Source: Desulforapulum autotrophicum HRM2 (GTDB lineage: Bacteria; Desulfobacterota; Desulfobacteria; Desulfobacterales; Desulfobacteraceae). From it: a stretch of DNA of 64,000 nt. Below the pieces are notes generated by a model. The model was not told the origin of the DNA, did not search any database, and was given only the letters and a program-made list of their open reading frames with translations. The position numbers were made by a program, and so were the translations under genes. Each line of letters opens with the position of its first letter. Positions within the stretch are counted from its first letter, which is position 1. Shown here one piece after another: positions 58,427-64,000 of this stretch. The DNA lies in the NCBI RefSeq assembly GCF_000020365.1, contig NC_012108.1, forward strand, positions 4,038,001 to 4,102,000, given 5' to 3'.

Positions 58427-61400
58427 ATGTTTGAAGACGATGAAACCCTGCAGATGTACATTGAAGAATCCCTTGAACATCTATCCGATATCGAGAGTGA
58501 CCTCTTAACCATTGAAGAGGGTGGTGAAAACATAGATCTCGACATAGTAAACAATGTTTTCAGGGCGGCACATTCCATCAAGGGTGGTGCCGGCTTCATG
58601 GGGCTTACCACAGTCAAGGACCTGGCCCACAGCCTTGAAAATGTTCTGGATCTTATCAGAAACATGGCCCTTGTTCCAGATTCTGAACGAATCAGCGTAC
58701 TGCTCAAGGGGTTTGACAGACTCGAAAACCTCATGAACAACATACAGTCAAGCAATGATCAGGATGTGTCAGAGCACATCAAGGCCCTGTCCGAAATTGC
58801 CCAGCCCTCTTCCGAAATTGCCCAGCCCTCTTCCGAAATTGCCCAGCCCTCTTCCGACAAAGAGAACCAGGACATAACACCGGTCATGGTGGACATCCAT
58901 CTTCCGGATGGAAGAATTTTTTCCCAAGTTGACCAATCAGACATGGAACAGCGAAGGATGGAAGGCCAATTTATCTTTCTTGTGGAATACGACCTTATCA
59001 GCGATATCCACAATCGGAATAAAGCCCTCTCCAAAACCCTTGACACCCTTATAAAAACCGGAACCATTCTTGAATCAAGAATCGATTTCAATGCCGTGGG
59101 TACCCTTGCTGATGATTCACCATTTCACACAATCCCCCTTCAGATCCTTTATGCGTCCATTATAGAACCTGACATGGCTGAGACCCTGTTCGATCTACCT
59201 GCTGACAACATACACATCATTGACGACGACATGTTGGCAGATTCAAGCGCACCGATCCTTTCTGACCCCCAGGCAATGATATCCCGGCAAAAAACAGCAC
59301 AGAAAAAAAAGGTCGTGCCAATTTCAAACAAGATCGAGAACCAATCTGTTTCTGCTCCAAAAGACCAGGCTCAGACGGTTGCAGCAGCGGGGGAGTCTCC
59401 GTCAAAAGTTACAGGTTCCCTCCGGGTCAACGTAAATCTTCTAGATACCCTCATGACCCTGGCAGGGGAACTGGTACTTAGCCGCAACCAGTTGGTACAG
59501 GGAATCAACTCATCCAACGCCAAGGCAACCGAACTTGCCAGCCAACGCATCGACATGATCACCTCTGAACTTCAGGAAACCATCATGCAGACGAGGATGC
59601 AGCCCATTTCAAGTATATTCACCAAATTCACCCGGGTGGTGAGGGACCTTTCACGGCAGCTTGAAAAATCCATAGACCTTGTGATCGAGGGAAAAGAGGT
59701 TGAGTTAGACAAGACAATCCTGGAATCCATAAATGATCCTTTAACCCACCTTGTTCGAAACTCAGTGGACCACGGCATTGAGACCCCGGATGAACGAACG
59801 GCATGCGGCAAGCCCCAGACAGGCCTCATAACCCTCAAGGCATTCCACGATGCAGGCCAGGTCAACATCGTAATTACAGATGACGGCAAGGGGCTGGACC
59901 CGGTCAAAATTGCCCACGCTGCAGTGACCAAAGGACTATTGAGCGAACAGCAGGTCATGGAGATGTCCGACAAAGAAAAAACAGACCTCATCCTCTTACC
60001 CGGCTTTTCAACGGCGGAACAAGTCACGGATGTTTCAGGCCGTGGGGTTGGAATGGATGTGGTTGTCACCAACCTTGAAAAACTCGGTGGCATCATTGAA
60101 ATTGACTCGACTCCTGGCAAGGGGACCGTCATACAGATAAAACTGCCCCTGACTCTTGCCATCATTCCAAGCCAGATTATTTCAGTGGGCAAGGAAAAAT
60201 ATGCCGTTCCCCAGGTCAACCTCGACGAACTGCTACGCATTCCTGCGGCCAAGGTCAAGGAAAGGATAGAAAAAGTAGGAGACGCGGATGTGGTCCGCCT
60301 CAGGGGAAATCTTCTGCCCCTCCTGGACCTGGCTAAGGTTCTCGGCATTGAGAAAACCTTCGTCGATCCCCAGGACAAGACGGAACGCCCGGACCGGCGA
60401 AACACCATTTCCGACAGAAGGGGCACCCGTCTTAACGAATCAGGTCTCCCCATGGCCAAGGACACCCCGTCCCCCCCCCTTGACCGGCAGGGAGTTGATC
60501 GGCGGTTCCATGCGGCAAGCGCCATCAACATCGCCGTTGTTTCAGCAGGTTCCTACAAGTACGGACTTGTGGTGGACGAGCTCAAGGATTCAGAAGAGAT
60601 CGTTGTAAAACCCCTTGGCCGACACATGAAACGGTGCGCAGGTTATGCCGGCGCCACCATCATGGGTGACGGCAGGGTCGCCCTTATCCTTGATGTGTCA
60701 AACCTTGCCCAGATGGCAGAACTGACCACAATGGCAGAGACGGAACGGGTTGCCAAAGCGGCAAGGGAGGCCCGTGCAGCCCAGAACATGGCCCAGGACA
60801 AGGCATCCCTGCTTTTGTTCAGAAATGCTGAAACAGAATATTTTGCAGCCCCATTGAACCTTGTGGAAAGAATTGAGAGAATTGCCTCTTCTGCCATTGA
60901 ACATGTGGGCGGGAAAAAGGTAATTCAGTATCGGGGCGGGGCTCTTCCCCTTTACGAACTCTCCCAGGTGACCCAGGTGGGAAGTCTTCCCCAAAGGGAT
61001 CAGCAGGAGGTGATTGTCTTCAAGGTAAAGGATCGTGAAATCGGGCTCATGGTCTGCCCACCCGTGGATGCCCTGGAGGTATTCCTCGATATTGACGATT
61101 CCACCCTCAAGCAGAAATGCATCAACGGCTCCATGATCATTGACGGCCACACCACCCTCCTTGTTGACATATTCGGAATTGTCAAAGAGCTGAATCCAGG
61201 CTGGTTCGTCGAAGAACAGACTGCCGCCGATGAAATGACCAAGGGCGGTCAGAAAGTAATTCTCTTTGCAGAAGACTCCGCCTTTTTTCGCAATCAGGTC
61301 AGAGGGTTCATGAACGAAGAGGGCTACAAGGTAATTACGGCTGAAGACGGGGCCATCGCCTGGGATCTGCTGAACAAGCACAAGGATGAAATCGACATCA

Positions 61401-61618
61401 TCGTGACGGATCTGGAAATGCCCAACATGGACGGTTTTGAACTTACTGAACGGATCAAAAACCATCCAGAATTCTCCCATTATACCGTTATTGCGCTGAC
61501 ATCCCTTGCCAGTGACGCACACATTGCAAAGGGAGAAAAGGTGGGCATAGACACCTATGAGATCAAGCTTGACAGGGAAAATCTCATGAAGGTGATACGC
61601 AATTATCTAACCCTTTAA
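58427..61618 (+). CDS. cheA: Hybrid chemotaxis histidine kinase CheA with CheW-like and receiver domains
   Basis: 1063-residue cytoplasmic hybrid kinase. Order: Hpt domain with the phosphorylated His49 in HSIKGGAGFMGL; a linker with three SEIAQPS repeats (about 122-142); an accessory region; P3/P4 dimerisation and ATPase with NSVDHGIETPDER and GRGVGMDVV; a CheW-like P5 domain; a basic linker; a second CheW-like domain (about 800-900); and a C-terminal receiver (about 945-1063) with FAEDSAFF and phospho-acceptor IIVTDLEMP. The hybrid layout suggests a phosphorelay or self-adapting sink rather than a plain flagellar CheA. GGAG at 7 nt supports the ATG. Confidence 0.93.
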   Translation: MFEDDETLQMYIEESLEHLSDIESDLLTIEEGGENIDLDIVNNVFRAAHSIKGGAGFMGLTTVKDLAHSLENVLDLIRNMALVPDSERISVLLKGFDRLENLMNNIQSSNDQDVSEHIKALSEIAQPSSEIAQPSSEIAQPSSDKENQDITPVMVDIHLPDGRIFSQVDQSDMEQRRMEGQFIFLVEYDLISDIHNRNKALSKTLDTLIKTGTILESRIDFNAVGTLADDSPFHTIPLQILYASIIEPDMAETLFDLPADNIHIIDDDMLADSSAPILSDPQAMISRQKTAQKKKVVPISNKIENQSVSAPKDQAQTVAAAGESPSKVTGSLRVNVNLLDTLMTLAGELVLSRNQLVQGINSSNAKATELASQRIDMITSELQETIMQTRMQPISSIFTKFTRVVRDLSRQLEKSIDLVIEGKEVELDKTILESINDPLTHLVRNSVDHGIETPDERTACGKPQTGLITLKAFHDAGQVNIVITDDGKGLDPVKIAHAAVTKGLLSEQQVMEMSDKEKTDLILLPGFSTAEQVTDVSGRGVGMDVVVTNLEKLGGIIEIDSTPGKGTVIQIKLPLTLAIIPSQIISVGKEKYAVPQVNLDELLRIPAAKVKERIEKVGDADVVRLRGNLLPLLDLAKVLGIEKTFVDPQDKTERPDRRNTISDRRGTRLNESGLPMAKDTPSPPLDRQGVDRRFHAASAINIAVVSAGSYKYGLVVDELKDSEEIVVKPLGRHMKRCAGYAGATIMGDGRVALILDVSNLAQMAELTTMAETERVAKAAREARAAQNMAQDKASLLLFRNAETEYFAAPLNLVERIERIASSAIEHVGGKKVIQYRGGALPLYELSQVTQVGSLPQRDQQEVIVFKVKDREIGLMVCPPVDALEVFLDIDDSTLKQKCINGSMIIDGHTTLLVDIFGIVKELNPGWFVEEQTAADEMTKGGQKVILFAEDSAFFRNQVRGFMNEEGYKVITAEDGAIAWDLLNKHKDEIDIIVTDLEMPNMDGFELTERIKNHPEFSHYTVIALTSLASDAHIAKGEKVGIDTYEIKLDRENLMKVIRNYLTL
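58790..58852 (+). repeat. Three perfect 21-bp tandem repeats inside cheA
   Basis: The 21-bp unit (encoding SEIAQPS) occurs three times without change at 58790-58810, 58811-58831 and 58832-58852, followed by a partial fourth unit. It keeps the reading frame and lengthens the Hpt-P3 linker. Perfect identity points to recent slippage. Confidence 0.95.
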
Positions 61619-61670
61619 CTCTCCCCTTGAATCGGGTACAGGATCGGCAGAAGTCCAGGAGTGAATCAAC

Positions 61671-62120
61671 ATGAAAGAAGCAGACAACACGGTAAAACCC
61701 CACAACATGGAACTTGCCACATTTTATGTGGGAAAGGCCCTGTGCGGCATTGATATCCTCAATATCCAGGAGATCAACAAACACTTTGATGTCACAACGG
61801 TTCCCCAGTCGGCAGACTATGTGGTGGGTGTACTCAACCTGAGGGGAAGGATTGTGACCATCCTGGATCTTGGCAGAAAGCTGGGTCTCTCCCAGATCGA
61901 AGATGGTGCAGGCAACCGCAACATCATTGTCCGTTCCCAGGAAGAGCACATCGGCCTGATGGTTGATTCCATAAGCGACGTGGTCAGTGTGGACATGGAC
62001 AAAGTCGAACCATCTCCGTCCAATTTAAACGGCGTCAAGGGAAAATACTTCCAGGGTGTTCTCAAGACGGATTCAAGTCTGATCGGCATTCTTGATATAG
62101 AAGAAGTACTAAAGGAATAG
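61671..62120 (+). CDS. cheW: Chemotaxis coupling protein CheW
   Basis: 149-residue CheW linking receptors to CheA. KALCGIDILNIQEI, VVGVLNLRGRIVTILDLGRKLGL and GLMVDSISDVVSVD are standard. AGGAG lies upstream of the ATG. It is 52 nt after cheA and directly abuts cheB. Confidence 0.95.
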   Translation: MKEADNTVKPHNMELATFYVGKALCGIDILNIQEINKHFDVTTVPQSADYVVGVLNLRGRIVTILDLGRKLGLSQIEDGAGNRNIIVRSQEEHIGLMVDSISDVVSVDMDKVEPSPSNLNGVKGKYFQGVLKTDSSLIGILDIEEVLKE

Positions 62121-63221
62121 ATGGAAAGACTAGGAATTCTTGTGGTAGATGACACCATTGTATACAGAAAAATCATCGGCGATGCACTAAAGGAGATCCC
62201 AGGGGTCGAGATTGTGGGTACAGCCCACAACGGAAAAGTTGCCCTGTCCAAAATTAAAACCCTCAAACCGGGCCTTGTTACCCTGGACATTGAAATGCCC
62301 GAAATGAGTGGCATTGAGGTGCTGGAGGCCCTTCAGGCCATCCCGGATGCGCCCGTGGCTGTTATGCTCAGCACCCTCACCCACAGGGGAAGTGACATGA
62401 CGATCAAGGCCCTGGAGCTTGGGGCCTTTGACTTTATCGGCAAGCCAGACTCAGGAACCATGGCCGAGAATATGGTAAAGATAAGGGCGGCCCTGGCACC
62501 GATCATTGCTGCATTCAGACGCCAGCAGCAGTTTCGAAGTATGATAGGAAAAAGACCGGCTCCAGGTGCAGTCCAGCCTCGGCCCAAAACAGTTTTCCCT
62601 GAAATATCCTCCCGGGCCCCCCTTGCACGAAACCGGGCAACCCTTTCCGAAATTGTAGGCATCGGTATTTCCACAGGGGGCCCAAACGCCCTTGCCCGGA
62701 TGATGCCCATGCTCTCGCCCGACCTGAATGTCCCCATCCTCGTGGTTCAGCATATGCCGCCGATGTTTACCCAGTCCCTTGCAAAGAGTTTGAATGCAAA
62801 GTGCCGGCTTACGGTCAAGGAAGCCGCAAACGGTGATCCCCTTGTGCCCAACACCGTTTACATCGCCCCGGGTGGACGGCAGATGAAGATTATCGCGGGA
62901 CCGGACGGCAAGAGCAGAAACATCAGAATAACGGATGATCCGCCTGAAAACTCCTGCAGACCCTCGGTGGACTATCTTTTCCGATCCATTGCCGAGCACT
63001 ATGTGGGAAGGGCCACCGCTGTGATCATGACGGGGATGGGCTCCGACGGAACCCGGGGACTTGGCCTCATGAAAAAAAACGGTGCCATTGTTATTGCCCA
63101 GAACAAGGAGAGCTGTACGGTTTATGGAATGCCTAAGGAGCCCATTGAATCCGGATTGGCAGACGTTGTCGTCCCCCTGGATAAAATAGCCCACGAGATA
63201 ACCCGAACCATAATCAGATGA
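62121..63221 (+). CDS. cheB: Chemotaxis response regulator / protein-glutamate methylesterase CheB
   Basis: 366-residue CheB. The receiver (1-120) has VVDDTIVYRK and the phospho-acceptor Asp in LVTLDIEMPEMSG. The methylesterase/deamidase domain (about 175-366) has the catalytic Ser in GISTGGPNAL, His in VQHMPP and Asp in MTGMGSDGTRG. It demethylates chemoreceptors opposite CheR. Starts right after the cheW stop. Confidence 0.96.
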   Translation: MERLGILVVDDTIVYRKIIGDALKEIPGVEIVGTAHNGKVALSKIKTLKPGLVTLDIEMPEMSGIEVLEALQAIPDAPVAVMLSTLTHRGSDMTIKALELGAFDFIGKPDSGTMAENMVKIRAALAPIIAAFRRQQQFRSMIGKRPAPGAVQPRPKTVFPEISSRAPLARNRATLSEIVGIGISTGGPNALARMMPMLSPDLNVPILVVQHMPPMFTQSLAKSLNAKCRLTVKEAANGDPLVPNTVYIAPGGRQMKIIAGPDGKSRNIRITDDPPENSCRPSVDYLFRSIAEHYVGRATAVIMTGMGSDGTRGLGLMKKNGAIVIAQNKESCTVYGMPKEPIESGLADVVVPLDKIAHEITRTIIR

Positions 63222-63234
63222 GCAGCAGGGTCCA

Positions 63235-64000
63235 ATGATCAAAATCACCCCACCGGAATTTGATGTTCTTGCCCGGCATATTTTAGAAATCTCAGGAATT
63301 TCCCTATCCAGGGGAAAAGAGTACCTTATGGAGACAAGGCTCAGTCCCCTTTTACAAGCCCTGGACTGCACCTCGTTTACGCAGTTCCACAAAAGAGTCA
63401 AGGCTGATCACAGGGGGGAAATAAACGAAAAAATCATCAATGCAATCTCCACCAACGAAACCTACTTTTTCAGGGACAAGTCCCCGTTTGAACTTTTCCA
63501 GTACAAAATTATACCCGATCTCATGGACAAAAGAACAAAGGCCAAGACCGCTCTCAAACCAAGCCTTCGCCTCTGGAGTGCGGCAAGCTCCACCGGCCAG
63601 GAGATTTACTCCATTGCCATGGCCTTGATTGAAATCGGCATAACACCTGCCAATTACAACATCCGGATGCTTGGAACAGACATCTCCGATGCAGCAGTGG
63701 CCCAGGCAAGCTATGGCTGGTACAACAAGTTTGAGATTGCCAGGGGGCTTGATCCAAATCGCCTCACCCGGTTTTTCAACGCTGACAAGGACGGTTGGCG
63801 GATCAAAGACGAAATTCGCTTCATGGCCCAGTTCAAGAAAATGAACCTCATGAAACCCTTTGTCGGGCTTGGTAAGTTTGATATCATTCTCTGCCGAAAT
63901 GTCATGATCTACTTTACCCCGGAAGATCGCAAAAAAATTTACGCCAACATTGCCAGGGTACTTGAACCCGACGGATATCTGATCATCGGATCCACCGAAT
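63235..64000 (+). CDS. cheR: Chemotaxis protein methyltransferase CheR (truncated by window end)
   Basis: First 255 codons of CheR. The N-terminal helical domain includes NAISTNETYFFRDKSPF; the SAM-binding domain has LWSAASSTGQEIYSIAM (usually AGCSTGEEPYS), MLGTDISDAAV and CRNVMIYFTPEDR. It methylates receptor glutamates with S-adenosylmethionine. ATG at 63235 follows cheB by 13 nt with a modest AGGG site. The 3' end is outside the window. Confidence 0.93.
   Translation, partial: MIKITPPEFDVLARHILEISGISLSRGKEYLMETRLSPLLQALDCTSFTQFHKRVKADHRGEINEKIINAISTNETYFFRDKSPFELFQYKIIPDLMDKRTKAKTALKPSLRLWSAASSTGQEIYSIAMALIEIGITPANYNIRMLGTDISDAAVAQASYGWYNKFEIARGLDPNRLTRFFNADKDGWRIKDEIRFMAQFKKMNLMKPFVGLGKFDIILCRNVMIYFTPEDRKKIYANIARVLEPDGYLIIGSTE

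Noticed and set aside
1-64000. CRISPR arrays, insertion sequences, prophage or toxin-antitoxin modules
   Set aside because: No regularly spaced repeats, transposase-like proteins, terminal inverted repeats or small paired toxin genes were recognised anywhere in the window.

Overview
This window is a chromosomal stretch of a Gram-negative, probably sulfate-reducing member of the Desulfobacterota (Desulfobacteraceae-like). That placement is inference. It rests on a CobA-HemD fusion beside HemC, a SelA gene, sulfur-handling DsrE-like and metallo-beta-lactamase/rhodanese proteins, a PgpH-type c-di-AMP phosphodiesterase, and a deltaproteobacterial style of chemotaxis proteins. No phage, transposon or CRISPR is visible. 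Coding density is very high and base composition looks even throughout.

Region 1 (1-24.4 kb) is a set of short operons. On the minus strand are the start of hisH, mazG and cvpA. On the plus strand follow phoH, pgpH, ybeY, pdxJ and a TruC-like pseudouridine synthase. Next come a convergent sulfur pair (DsrE-like and MBL-rhodanese), a YchJ/SEC-C protein, nnrED (NAD(P)HX repair), tsaE, lysC and a convergent pyrF. Then there is an unusual CheD-HDOD fusion translationally coupled to selA and a degenerate-GGDEF/TPR protein, followed by gmhA and a conserved unknown. The last block is fmdB, hemC, cobA-hemD, moaA and a GGDEF protein. It ends at a bidirectional hairpin terminator whose loop contains the GGDEF stop codon.

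Region 2 (24.4-54.8 kb) is a roughly 30 kb translation/transcription super-cluster, entirely on the minus strand. In transcription order it is tRNA-Thr(UGU), Tyr, Gly, Thr(GGU), tuf, rpmG, tRNA-Trp, secE, nusG, rplKAJL, rpoBC, rpsLG, tuf, then the S10, spc and alpha gene sets to rplQ. It combines the E. coli tufB, secE-nusG, rif, str, S10, spc and alpha operons. Departures from the textbook order are the absence of fusA between rpsG and tuf, the absence of adk/map after secY, a 200-nt non-coding spacer with direct repeats between rplC and rplD, two clearly diverged tuf copies, and TTG start codons on at least six core genes (rpoC, rplJ, rpsC, rpsN, rpsE, rpsD).

Region 3 (55.0-64.0 kb) is on the plus strand. 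It holds a LysM lytic transglycosylase with a trailing tRNA-Arg and terminator, a TrhP-like U32 protein, and a chemotaxis-type operon: a hybrid CheA with two CheW-like modules and a receiver domain, CheW, CheB, and a CheR cut by the window edge.

The best candidates for something undescribed are the CheD-HDOD fusion with its coupled neighbours, the rplC-rplD spacer, the conserved unknown beside gmhA, and the GGDEF-remnant/TPR protein. I found no clear-cut new defence or mobile system.
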